A stretch of DNA of 42,864 nucleotides from Collinsella aerofaciens (GTDB lineage Bacteria > Actinomycetota > Coriobacteriia > Coriobacteriales > Coriobacteriaceae). The translations under genes and the position numbers were made by a program. The first letter of the stretch is position 1. The number at the start of each line of letters is the position of its first letter. The stretch lies in NCBI GenBank assembly GCA_021639365.1, contig JAJXHK010000015.1:1-42864 (forward strand). The letters are read 5' to 3'. This document shows, in pieces, positions 8,192 through 17,392 of the stretch. The notes under the pieces are model-generated. The model was not told the origin of the DNA, did not search any database, and worked only from the letters and a program-made list of their open reading frames with translations.

Positions 8192-8719
8192 ATGGAGACT
8201 ATCGAAGCGCTCATCCACCGCCGCAGCTGCCGCAAATACAGCAATCGCCCCGTCGAGGCCGAAAAGCTTGCACGTATTATCGAGGCTGGTCAGTACGCAC
8301 CGAGCGGCATGGGGCGCCAGCCGGTGACCTTCGTCGCCGTTACCGACCCTGCAACCGTCGAACGGCTCTCGCAGCTCAACGCCCAGGTTATGGGCAGCGA
8401 TGGCGACCCCTTCTACGGCGCCAAGACCGTTGTCGTGGTGCTGGTCGATCGCAGCGTGCCCACACATCTGGAAGACGGATCGCTCGCCATGGGCAATCTG
8501 CTCAACGCCGCCTATGCGCTGGGCGTCGATTCGTGCTGGATTCACCGCGCACACGAGGTTTTCGACTCGCCCGAAGGTCTGGAGCTGCTGGCGAGCTGGG
8601 GCCTGCCGGCGGACGGCAGCCTGCGCGGCGTAGGCAACTGCATCCTGGGCTATGCCGAGGACACGCTACCCGAGGCAAAACCCCGCCGCGACAACGTGGT
8701 GTTTGTTCCGCCGTTCTAA
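8192..8719 (+). CDS. Nitroreductase family flavoprotein
   Basis: The 175-residue protein is a short nitroreductase-fold enzyme expected to bind FMN and use NAD(P)H to reduce nitro, quinone or flavin substrates. Family marks are the N-terminal RRSCRKY segment (about 9-15, FMN phosphate contact), APSGMGRQP (about 36-44) and the C-terminal GNCILGYAEDTLPEAKPRR segment. The ATG follows TAGGAGG. It stands alone between a divergent small gene and a convergent one. The physiological substrate cannot be inferred. Confidence 0.9.
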   Translation: METIEALIHRRSCRKYSNRPVEAEKLARIIEAGQYAPSGMGRQPVTFVAVTDPATVERLSQLNAQVMGSDGDPFYGAKTVVVVLVDRSVPTHLEDGSLAMGNLLNAAYALGVDSCWIHRAHEVFDSPEGLELLASWGLPADGSLRGVGNCILGYAEDTLPEAKPRRDNVVFVPPF

Positions 8720-8742
8720 CGAACGGCGGACCCGCTCGCAAC

Positions 8743-9318
8743 TTATCTTGCCGGTGGAGTTGTCGTCGTTTCGTTCGTGTGGGTCGTTTCGGCGCCGTCG
8801 CCCTGTTCGCCGTCGTCCTTTTGAGCGTCGGCGATGGTGGACGCCGCCGCAACGATACCGCGCTGGGGCGCGACGCCCGTCTGGGTCTGAGCGCCCTCGA
8901 CAACTTCTGTGCCTGCATGCGCGAGCTCGGGCGATTTAAACACTGCGTCCAGGTTGGCACCGCCGCCGGCGTAGCCAAGCGCTGCGAGCGCGATGACGAT
9001 CACCGCAATGACGACCGCGATCGGAACATAACGATGCCAACCAGCCGGATTGAGTCCGCTGCGACGAGCCGCCCCGCGGCTGATGTAACCGAGCGTTCCG
9101 TCGTGCTTGAGCTTTGAGCCCACCACGCGTTTGCGGCCCCACAACGAGGACTCTGCCTGCATGGCCAAGCGGGCGCTTGCCGAAGGATAGCCGTATTTAG
9201 TGCGTTTGAACGAGCCATCAAACCCCGAGGCGTGTTTGCCCCACGTCACCGATGTTGTGCGTCGGTTGACCGGCGCGGCACTCCGCCTTCTGCGGCTCGG
9301 TTTTGTAGTCTCAGCCAT
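8743..9318 (-). CDS. Single-pass membrane protein of unknown function
   Basis: I do not recognise this 191-residue protein. The first 115 residues are basic (RRRR near the start, many K and R) and should lie in the cytoplasm. One hydrophobic segment follows (about 119-137, PIAVVIAVIVIALAALGYAG), then an outer tail rich in A, E, T and Q that ends TNETTTTPPAR. There is no signal peptidase site, so it is probably a type II or single-span anchor. The ATG at 9318 has only a weak GGGGGC ahead of it. It lies between a convergent nitroreductase gene and a same-strand regulator. Confidence 0.65.
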   Translation of the reverse strand: MAETTKPSRRRRSAAPVNRRTTSVTWGKHASGFDGSFKRTKYGYPSASARLAMQAESSLWGRKRVVGSKLKHDGTLGYISRGAARRSGLNPAGWHRYVPIAVVIAVIVIALAALGYAGGGANLDAVFKSPELAHAGTEVVEGAQTQTGVAPQRGIVAAASTIADAQKDDGEQGDGAETTHTNETTTTPPAR

Positions 9319-9402
9319 ACGCCCCCGCACGCCGTAACCAAATCGAAACAATAACGCTTTGGACTGTAGCACACGCGTCGCGCGCGGTCACGGGCGCCTC
9401 GC

Positions 9403-10620
9403 TCAACGGTCATCGTCCTTCAGCAAGCGCCACAGCGTTGTTCGGCTTATGCCCAGCACCTCCGCCGCACGGGTTCGGTTGCCATGGAGATGGTCTACAA
9501 CCAGATGCGCGATATCTCGCTCGGTATCGATCAGCGGTCGCAGGATATACAGGTCGCTTTCGAGTGTCGGGGCGCCAAAGGTTGCGGTCTTAATCACGTC
9601 CTCTTGGGCTAGCACTTCCTCCGCCACAGCGCGGTCCACCGTGCCCGCCCCCACCAATATATACAGTCGTTCCGAGACCTCGCGGAGCTGCAGATAATTG
9701 CGCGGCCAGCGGTAAGCATCGAGCGCCTTCGTCGCCGCGGCAGACAGCGTGGGCGCTGCCGTTCCAAATGCATCAGCGAGATATTCCAAATAGCGCGCAA
9801 CCTTCGTCGACGCGGCTCCCTGCTCGGCGATTGCCGGCGCCACGCTCACCGCACAGGCGAAGCGCTCAGTCACAAAGGCGGCTTGATCACTTTCGCTGCC
9901 ACCCGGCATGTCATTCGCCGTCAGCACCACATGGCAGCGCGTCGCCAACGCGGTGTCGGCCATCGTGGAAACGAGCTCGCGAAGGCGCTGGGGGCCAACC
10001 GCATTCCAGCCCGCAATGCAAAGGGTCAGCCCCGTTTGGAACAGCGGCGATTCGGCGCTTTTGAGCACGTGGCGCCAACCGCGATCGGTAAGTTCATCGA
10101 GCGCAACGGCAACAAAGGGCTGGTCGACAAAAGGACCGTCCAGATAGAGACGCATGGCAATCTCGACCTGACCCGCTCCCAGCTCGCCCTCGAGCATGAG
10201 GGGCACACCGCGCGCATAGCTCTCGGCGACCGGCGCAGCCACCGAGGCCGCCCCCTCAACGATGCCGTACGCGCTCGATTCGTAGCGGGCCTCAACTTCG
10301 TCGGCGTTGAGCCACTCGATGCCCGCATGTGCCGCGGCGCCACGCACCTCGCGGACCACGACGACCCAAAGGCCCCCGCCCTCTTTGTCGGTGGGGCGAA
10401 CGGTCAGGCTCAGGCGCGTACCCGCACGTCCCATAACCAGACGCGCGCCGTCTCCTATACGGTCGAGGCGTTCGGCAACAAAAGCCGCCACACCCCGCTC
10501 AAGCGCCGCGTCATTCATGGTCGAAATCGCGACGTCCCCACGCGCATCAATTGCCAATGCCGAGGCCCCGGCAGCCGCCAGGGCCTCGGTCAAGATGTTC
10601 AGCTTGGCATCGCTGTCCAT
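9403..10620 (-). CDS. Fis-type regulator with a degenerate AAA+ domain
   Basis: This 405-residue protein resembles enhancer-binding activators in outline: an N-terminal sensing region (1-115), a central AAA+-like region (about 120-340) and a C-terminal Fis helix-turn-helix (about 378-402, NRTRAAEVLGISRTTLWRLL). The AAA+ part is eroded: the Walker A position reads GELGAGQVE, with no lysine, and I see no GAFTGA loop for sigma-54 contact. It is therefore unlikely to hydrolyse ATP or remodel a sigma-54 polymerase and may act as a plain DNA-binding regulator. The start ATG at 10620 has a weak ribosome site. It lies downstream of the YeiH gene on the same strand. Confidence 0.75.
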   Translation of the reverse strand: MDSDAKLNILTEALAAAGASALAIDARGDVAISTMNDAALERGVAAFVAERLDRIGDGARLVMGRAGTRLSLTVRPTDKEGGGLWVVVVREVRGAAAHAGIEWLNADEVEARYESSAYGIVEGAASVAAPVAESYARGVPLMLEGELGAGQVEIAMRLYLDGPFVDQPFVAVALDELTDRGWRHVLKSAESPLFQTGLTLCIAGWNAVGPQRLRELVSTMADTALATRCHVVLTANDMPGGSESDQAAFVTERFACAVSVAPAIAEQGAASTKVARYLEYLADAFGTAAPTLSAAATKALDAYRWPRNYLQLREVSERLYILVGAGTVDRAVAEEVLAQEDVIKTATFGAPTLESDLYILRPLIDTERDIAHLVVDHLHGNRTRAAEVLGISRTTLWRLLKDDDR

Positions 10621-10744
10621 GGTTCGCCCCGTCTCCAGCTACGACCCTTATCTGCGGCTTGGCATCTCAAGTGTTTCAAAATTGAACGATATTGCTCACC
10701 AAACACTATAGGGCAGAAGCCGCCGTCCTGCGAGTATATGAGTT

Positions 10745-10831
10745 GCCCCGCATCGCCATCCTGGCGGGGCGATAAGAGCTCTTCGGGACCTATTAACCTG
10801 CGGACAAGCCATACCCGCAAGAGCTCCTATC
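10745..10831 (-). ncRNA. Structured element between yeiH and the Fis-type regulator
   Basis: The segment 10771-10787 pairs with 10814-10831 (about 17 bp, one bulge, one G-U) around a 26-base loop. A second hairpin with GCCCC/GGGGC at its base (10745-10770) abuts it. On the minus strand this follows the yeiH stop and precedes the regulator, so it may be an attenuator, a 3' stabiliser or a separate small RNA. No poly-U tail is visible. Confidence 0.45.
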
Positions 10832-10892
10832 GCTCCACCGCAGGCTTGCGCTCACCAGCAACCAGCAATCAGCACGCGAATAAGCTACTTCT

Positions 10893-11926
10893 CTACCAGA
10901 TTCCCAGCACGTGCTGCATCCCCAAACTCATGCACGCAATGCCAATCCAGCAGCAAAAGCCCAACGCGATGGGCTTGCCGCCCTTTTTGACCAGCTCGAC
11001 GATATCGGTATTAAAGCCAATAGCCGCCATGGCCATCACGATAAAAAACTTCGACAGCTCCTTGATGGGCGCCGTGATGGACACGGGAAGCTGAAGCACC
11101 GTGGTGATTACGCTCGCCAGCACAAAGAACAGCACAAACATGGGAAACGCGCGTTTCAACGAGAACGTGCTTTTGGCGTCGCCCCCGGCCTTGCGCGCCA
11201 GATGCATCTGCCAGCACGCAAGGACCAACGTGATGGGGATAATGGCCAACGTCCTGGTGAGCTTGACCACCGTGGCGCTCTCGAGCACGTTGGCGCCGGG
11301 ATGCATGCTGTCCCAAGCGCTCGCCGCAGCCGTTACGGACGAGGTGTCGTTGATGGCGGTGCCGGCAAACAGCCCAAAGCCCTCGTTGGTCAGGCCGAGC
11401 ATGCCACCGAGCGTCGGAAACACGAGCGCCGCGATAACGTTAAACAGGAAGATAACCGAAATGGCCTGGGCAATCTCACGATCGTCGGCATCGATGACGG
11501 GTGCGGTCGCGGCGATGGCAGAACCGCCGCAAATCGACGAACCCACACCCACAAGCGTCGCGATCTTACCCGGCACGTTCATAACGCGGCAGAGCACGAA
11601 GGCGATGACAAGAGAGGTCGAGATCGTCGCCACGATAATCGGCAGCGACTGGGCGCCCTTGGACAGAATCTGGGAGAGGTTCATGCCAAAGCCAAGCAGG
11701 ATAACCGCGTACTGCAAGACTTTTTTAGACGTATAGGTGACACCGGCGGCGAGCTGTTCGCGATGATTCTTGGGAAAACAAGCGCCAGGACCATGCCGAA
11801 GAGGATGGCAAATACCGGCCCGCCGACCACCTCAATCTGTTTGCCGAGCAACGTCGCGGGGATAGCGATGATCAGGCAGAACAAGACGCCCTTCCAGCGC
11901 TCGCGTACGATATTCGCCAGTTGCAT
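10893..11926 (-). pseudogene. YeiH family putative sulfate exporter, interrupted by a -1 frameshift
   Basis: Two overlapping frames together give a complete YeiH/UPF0324-type polytopic membrane protein of about 344 residues, the normal family length. The first frame (from the ATG at 11926 behind AGAAGG) encodes the first two helices and stops after 81 residues; the second carries the rest, including GSSICGGSAIAATAPV and the C-terminal helices. The frames join in register at TTTCCCA (minus strand, 11777-11771), where one base seems to be missing. In the broken frame residues after LVFP lose family similarity, while in the shifted frame KNHREQLAAGVTYTSKK fits. The simplest reading is an indel by mutation or sequencing error. 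Both TTTCCCA and AAAAAAG further on are slippery heptamers in the correct phase, so recoding is formally possible. Confidence 0.85.
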
Positions 11927-12119
11927 ATGGGATTCCTTCTTTCTATTTCACGTTTGCGACGGCTTATGATACGGCAACATCGAGCACAGTCTCGCGCAAA
12001 CAAAGACTAAGATGCCGCAATAGTTCTCGGGCGACAGTCGAATTACTCACCGCGGAGAGCTGATTCGCGGCATAATAAACAACTGACATATGAGTTTGAT
12101 AGAACGGTTGCGAGGCACT

Positions 12120-12821
12120 ATGGAAGAATCGATGCACGTCGGCGAGCAAGAAACAAGCCTACAAGACCAGTCCTACCACACCATTCGACGCAAAATCGTC
12201 TACCTGGACTACAAGCCGGGCGAAAAGCTAGGCGTCAAGCAGCTTTGCGACGACCTAGATATGGGGCGCACCCCCGTGCGCGAGGCTTTGGTTCGTTTGG
12301 CGCAGGAAGGCCTGGTGCGTACCGTGCCCCAAAGTGGCACCTATGTCTCGCCCATCAACCTCACCCTTGCCGAGAGTGCCTGCTACATTCGCGAGCACCT
12401 GGAAAAGCAGGTAATTGTGGAGTGCTGCGCCCGTGCCACCTCGGCAGGCATCGAGCAGCTCGACCGCGCCATCGCGCTGCAGGAAAAGGCCGTGGCCGAA
12501 GAGGATCGCATCGGCTTCTTTTTGAGCGACAACCTCATGCATCACATGATTTTTAGCATCGCATGCCGCAGCACCGTGTGGTCGTGGCTCGAGGAGACCA
12601 ATGCCGACCTGGAGCGCTTCCGCTGGCTGCGCGCCGCCACGCAGGTTCTCGACAATCAGGACATCGTGAACGAGCACAAGCAGATTCGCCGCGCCATCGC
12701 CGGTCGCGACCCCATCGAAGCGAGCTTTTTAGTCAGCAAGCACCTGCACATGATGTTCCGCAACCAAACCGAAGTTCTGGACCAGTTCCCCGAGTACTTC
12801 GAGACCAGCAAGCTCCGCTAA
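12120..12821 (+). CDS. GntR family regulator with FCD ligand domain
   Basis: The 233-residue protein has an N-terminal winged helix (about 15-80, with the GntR hallmark GRTPVREALVRLAQEGLV) and an alpha-helical C-terminal FCD domain (about 90-220) with histidines typical of the metal site (DNLMHHM, VNEHKQI, SKHLHMM). FCD-type GntR proteins sense organic acids or sugar acids. Three in-frame ATGs exist (12090, 12120, 12132); 12120 was chosen because GCGAGGC precedes it and a TAATAA -10-like sequence lies about 45 bases upstream. It is divergent from yeiH, so control of that gene is plausible but not shown. Confidence 0.88.
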   Translation: MEESMHVGEQETSLQDQSYHTIRRKIVYLDYKPGEKLGVKQLCDDLDMGRTPVREALVRLAQEGLVRTVPQSGTYVSPINLTLAESACYIREHLEKQVIVECCARATSAGIEQLDRAIALQEKAVAEEDRIGFFLSDNLMHHMIFSIACRSTVWSWLEETNADLERFRWLRAATQVLDNQDIVNEHKQIRRAIAGRDPIEASFLVSKHLHMMFRNQTEVLDQFPEYFETSKLR

Positions 12822-12828
12822 CCTGCCA

Positions 12829-12867
12829 AAACCACCACAAAGGGGACAGGCGCCTTTGTGGTGGTTT
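12829..12867. repeat. REP-like palindrome (GGGGACAG family)
   Basis: Positions 12829-12843 pair perfectly over 15 bases with 12853-12867 around GGACAGGCG. The arm AAACCACCACAAAGG recurs with two changes at 14939-14953. It lies just behind the GntR stop and could serve as a terminator or mRNA end. Confidence 0.7.
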
Positions 12868-12875
12868 CTCCGTAC

Positions 12876-12916
12876 AAAAAGGCCCGGCTCCGTCTGATGA
12901 CGCGGAGCCGGGCCTT
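12876..12916 (-). terminator. Terminator downstream of glmS (possibly bidirectional)
   Basis: Positions 12879-12892 pair with 12903-12916 (14 bp). The minus strand continues into five T, which fits termination of glmS; the stem could also stop GntR transcripts. Confidence 0.85.
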
Positions 12917-12939
12917 GGTCGTTAGAACGGCGGAACTAA

Positions 12940-14787
<1,848 letters not shown>

Positions 14788-14861
14788 AGGATAGATCCCT
14801 TCGTTCGCGTGACTGCAAGACGTCCACGCACAGGGGGCGCTGAGACGTATAACGTTCGAGT

Positions 14862-14867
14862 ATTGTA
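14862..14867 (-). promoter_or_regulatory. Likely -10 element of glmS
   Basis: TACAAT on the minus strand, 75 bases before the start codon. The -35 position is poor (ATATCA) and falls inside the half-site cluster, which would suit control by a bound regulator. Confidence 0.5.
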
Positions 14868-14885
14868 CTCACGCAACCGCAAGCT

Positions 14886-14922
14886 GATATACCAGAAGTG
14901 GTATCTTAAACTGGATACCACT
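14886..14922. promoter_or_regulatory. Operator cluster at the glmS promoter
   Basis: Three TGGTAT/ATACCA half-sites form two overlapping inverted repeats: AGTGGTATC with GATACCACT over 8 bases (14897-14922), and GATATACCA with TGGTATC over 4 bases (14886-14905). Half-sites of this kind resemble those bound by GntR-family amino-sugar regulators such as NagR and DasR. The cluster overlaps the -35 region of glmS. Confidence 0.6.
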
Positions 14923-14938
14923 CGATTCACACATGCCC

Positions 14939-14977
14939 AAACCACCACGATGGGGACAGGCACCTTTGTGGTGGTTT
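14939..14977. repeat. REP-like palindrome (GGGGACAG family)
   Basis: Positions 14939-14953 pair with 14963-14977 with two mismatches around GGACAGGCA. The arms nearly match the copy at 12829-12867. Confidence 0.7.
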
Positions 14978-15005
14978 TGACCGGGGCGGCGGCCCGTTCC
15001 GGCGA

Positions 15006-15147
15006 TTTGTCTCAATCTGTAACATCTAGGGCTCCGAAAGCGGGCTTACTGTTACAGATCGAGATTTTCCGTCCGGCCCCGACGCTTTGTCTCGATCTGT
15101 AACAGGTAGAGCCGATTTTGCCGTCCAGATGTTACAGATCGAGACAA
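15006..15147. repeat. Four copies of GTCTCGATCTGTAACA in two inverted pairs
   Basis: Copies lie at 15006-15024 (+), 15050-15064 (-), 15086-15104 (+) and 15130-15147 (-). Each plus copy can pair with the following minus copy, so the block forms two tandem hairpins like a bacterial interspersed mosaic element. No gene is visible in the 555-base gap (14788-15342); it holds the glmS leader and promoter, this block, REP-like palindromes and the LacI promoter. Confidence 0.8.
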
Positions 15148-15168
15148 TTGAAAGCCGGGGCAGCAAAA

Positions 15169-15208
15169 CCACCATGAAGGAGATTGTGAACTGCCCCCTT
15201 CGTGGTGG
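15169..15208. repeat. REP-like palindrome, variant core
   Basis: CCACCATGAAGG (15169-15180) pairs with CCTTCGTGGTGG (15197-15208), with one G-U. The arms resemble the CCACCACAAAGG family but the loop lacks GGGACAG. Confidence 0.55.
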
Positions 15209-15223
15209 CCTGCGCCGGAGTCG

Positions 15224-15276
15224 GCGTTTCCCCAGATAAAACCTGCCAAAATAAACCTGTCCCTAATTGGCAGGTT
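15224..15276. repeat. REP-like palindrome; 41 bases identical to an inverted copy at 18459-18499
   Basis: AACCTGCCAA (15240-15249) pairs with TTGGCAGGTT (15267-15276); the loop contains CCTGTCCCT. Bases 15224-15264 are the exact reverse complement of 18459-18499. Confidence 0.8.
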
Positions 15277-15307
15277 TTGACACCCCGGGGACGGGCGATG
15301 CTACAAT
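15277..15307 (+). promoter_or_regulatory. Promoter of the first LacI gene
   Basis: A consensus TTGACA -35 (15277-15282) and TACAAT -10 (15302-15307) are 19 bases apart. The -35 abuts the end of the REP-like palindrome, so the repeat sits immediately upstream of, or inside, this promoter. Confidence 0.6.
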
Positions 15308-15342
15308 CAGGCTTGTACTTGAAACGCATCAAAGGGGCCGCT

Positions 15343-16455
15343 ATGGCAAAGGTTAAAATCAGCGACGTCGCGCGCGAGGCCGGAGTTTCGTTGGGCACGG
15401 TTTCCAACGCGCTCAACCATCCCGAAAAGCTGCGCCCCGAGACCCTCAAACTCATCAACGAAACCATCAATCGCCTGGGCTACCTGCCCAACCAAAGCGC
15501 TCGCCAGCTGGCCGGCGGCACCACCAAGTCCTTTGGCCTGGTCCTCCCCCGCCTCGATCACGGCTTCTCGCTCCAGATCGCCAGCGGCGCCCACAACGAG
15601 GCCCGCAAGCACGGCTACGATCTACTTATCGCCAATGCCGACAACAACGATATTCTTGAGGATCATTACCTGCGCTACTTTATGGGCACGCAGATGTCCG
15701 GCGTCATGGTTCAGCCCATGGCATCCCCTGACTGGCACCCGGCCATGGCCAAGATGCCCGTGCCCATCGTCTACCTGGACATCCACTGCTCCGAGCCCGG
15801 CTACTACGTGGCTGCCGACAACGAGGCCCAGGGGCGCATTATCGCCGAGCTCGCCATCGCCCGCGGCGCACACCATATCGTCGTTGTGGGTCGAGCGGCA
15901 TTTATGCAGCTCACCCTGCGCGTTCTTGGCATTCACAAGGCGCTGGCGATGCGTCCCGACATTAAGATCGAAGTTATCGACGCCGGCGAATGGAACACCG
16001 CGGCCGACGGCTACGGTATCGGCAGCCAAATCGCCGAGCGCCCTGCCAACGAGCGCCCCGATTTTGTCGTCGGCCTCACCGACGTGCTGGCCTCGGGCGT
16101 TGTCTCGGCGCTGGTCGACAACGGCATTTCGGTCCCGGGCCAGGTGCGCGTGGCCGGATGCGATGGCAACCCGCTCGCCTGGAGCGGATCGGTTCCACTC
16201 ACCACGGTGGCACCCCCAGGCTACGAGATTGGCCGCAAGGGCGTTCAGTTGCTCATGGAGCAGATCGAGAACAAGCCCGCCGCCAAGACCAAGCACGTCC
16301 GCATCGGCTCTGCAGCGCGCACCGTCACCGCGGTCACGGCCACCGAGGACATCAACCGCCAAGAACTCGTGCGGCCGTTCTTGCTCGAGCGTGCCAGCAC
16401 TCAGGCAAGCAGCCAGACCGACGCCACGGCCATCAACCTCGGTGCGTATCTATAG
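15343..16455 (+). CDS. LacI family transcriptional regulator
   Basis: The 370-residue protein carries the LacI helix-turn-helix at its start (residues 4-25, KISDVAREAGVSLGTVSNALN), the hinge region (SARQLAGG) and a periplasmic-binding-protein-like sugar domain. It represses or activates sugar genes as a dimer or tetramer depending on effector. The ATG at 15343 is preceded by AAAGGGG; the frame stays open upstream through repeat DNA but has no similarity there. The C-terminal tail after residue 335 is longer than in typical family members. It is not next to an obvious sugar operon, so its target is unknown; the HAD phosphatase downstream is convergent. Confidence 0.92.
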   Translation: MAKVKISDVAREAGVSLGTVSNALNHPEKLRPETLKLINETINRLGYLPNQSARQLAGGTTKSFGLVLPRLDHGFSLQIASGAHNEARKHGYDLLIANADNNDILEDHYLRYFMGTQMSGVMVQPMASPDWHPAMAKMPVPIVYLDIHCSEPGYYVAADNEAQGRIIAELAIARGAHHIVVVGRAAFMQLTLRVLGIHKALAMRPDIKIEVIDAGEWNTAADGYGIGSQIAERPANERPDFVVGLTDVLASGVVSALVDNGISVPGQVRVAGCDGNPLAWSGSVPLTTVAPPGYEIGRKGVQLLMEQIENKPAAKTKHVRIGSAARTVTAVTATEDINRQELVRPFLLERASTQASSQTDATAINLGAYL

Positions 16456-16482
16456 CACGACCGCAAGTATGCCAAGTCGCCG

Positions 16483-16528
16483 CTCAAGCAAAAGGGGCCC
16501 GACCATTGCCGGGCCCCTTTTGCTTGAG
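16483..16528. terminator. Bidirectional terminator between lacI and the HAD gene
   Basis: A 19-bp perfect stem (16483-16501 with 16510-16528) contains AAAAGGGGCCCG/CGGGCCCCTTTT and lies between two convergent genes. Confidence 0.9.
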
Positions 16529-16568
16529 TGCAAACGTGGATAATTGCTCGTTTCAACGCCGCAATTGT

Positions 16569-17219
16569 CTAGCGCACGGCCTTGACCGCCGCCGCCAGAT
16601 CGAACAGCGTATCGAGCACGGCCTCGCAGCCATCCACCACGTCCTGCGGCAGCGGCACGATATCGGGAACGGCAAAGACATGACATCCGGCCGTAATGCC
16701 CGAGACGCAGCCGTTGCGCGAATCCTCGACCACGGCACATTCCTCGGGAGCAAAGCCCGCGCGCTCGCAGGCGAGCAAATACATCTCGGGGTCGGGCTTG
16801 CCGTGCACGACGTCCTCACCACACGTTACTGTTTCAAACTTGTCAAAAAGACCGACCATCTTAAGGTTGCGCTCGGCCGTAACGAGGCGCGACGACGTCG
16901 CTAGACCCACGTGATAGCCCGCAGCCAGCAGCTCGTCTAGGCACTCGGCGGCGCCGGCCTTAAGCTCCAGCTCGGTCTTGACCATCTCGTCGCGAATCTC
17001 CTTGTGGCGGACATAGACCGCCTCGGTGGTTTCGTGGCTTCCGTAATGCTTATCGAGGATGTCCATGACATCGGGTAGCGTGCGACCGATAAACTGATGG
17101 ATCAGCGCATCATCAATCGCGAGTCCCAGTTCAGCGGCGCCTGCCTTCCAGGCCCTAATCCCCAGGCGCTCGGTATCAACCAGCGTTCCATCCATGTCAA
17201 AAATAACAGCCTTGATCAT
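16569..17219 (-). CDS. HAD superfamily phosphatase (beta-phosphoglucomutase-like)
   Basis: The 216-residue protein has all four HAD motifs: DMDGTLVDTE near the N-terminus (residues 8-17), ATSS for the second, the lysine of GKPDPEMY for the third and VEDSRNG for the fourth. A helical cap domain lies between the first two motifs. Such enzymes remove phosphate from small sugar phosphates or isomerise them; the substrate is not set by sequence. The ATG at 17219 follows GGGGGACC; the open frame upstream of it shows no similarity. It is convergent with the LacI gene and divergent from larE. Confidence 0.9.
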   Translation of the reverse strand: MIKAVIFDMDGTLVDTERLGIRAWKAGAAELGLAIDDALIHQFIGRTLPDVMDILDKHYGSHETTEAVYVRHKEIRDEMVKTELELKAGAAECLDELLAAGYHVGLATSSRLVTAERNLKMVGLFDKFETVTCGEDVVHGKPDPEMYLLACERAGFAPEECAVVEDSRNGCVSGITAGCHVFAVPDIVPLPQDVVDGCEAVLDTLFDLAAAVKAVR

Positions 17220-17392
17220 ATCGGTCCCCCATCGACTCTCGCTGTCGCGTTGCTGCAACTCTACCGCATTTGGCAACTTGTATATAACGTATATACCATA
17301 TTGCACTTTCGTTACACAGATAGAAGTCTTATGGCAAGTAACGCATTAGGATTATAGTTTTCGATCGAGTACTCAACGATAAGGAACGTTTC

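Noticed and set aside
10599..10820. A 73-codon frame overlapping the start of the Fis-type regulator
   Set aside because: It spans the structured element and has no ribosome site or recognisable composition.
14788..14867. glmS ribozyme upstream of glmS
   Set aside because: The core sequence and pseudoknot arrangement are not visible in the 75-base leader.
15202..15342. A longer start for the first LacI protein
   Set aside because: The extra codons come from the repeat and promoter; the ATG at 15343 has the ribosome site and begins the DNA-binding domain.
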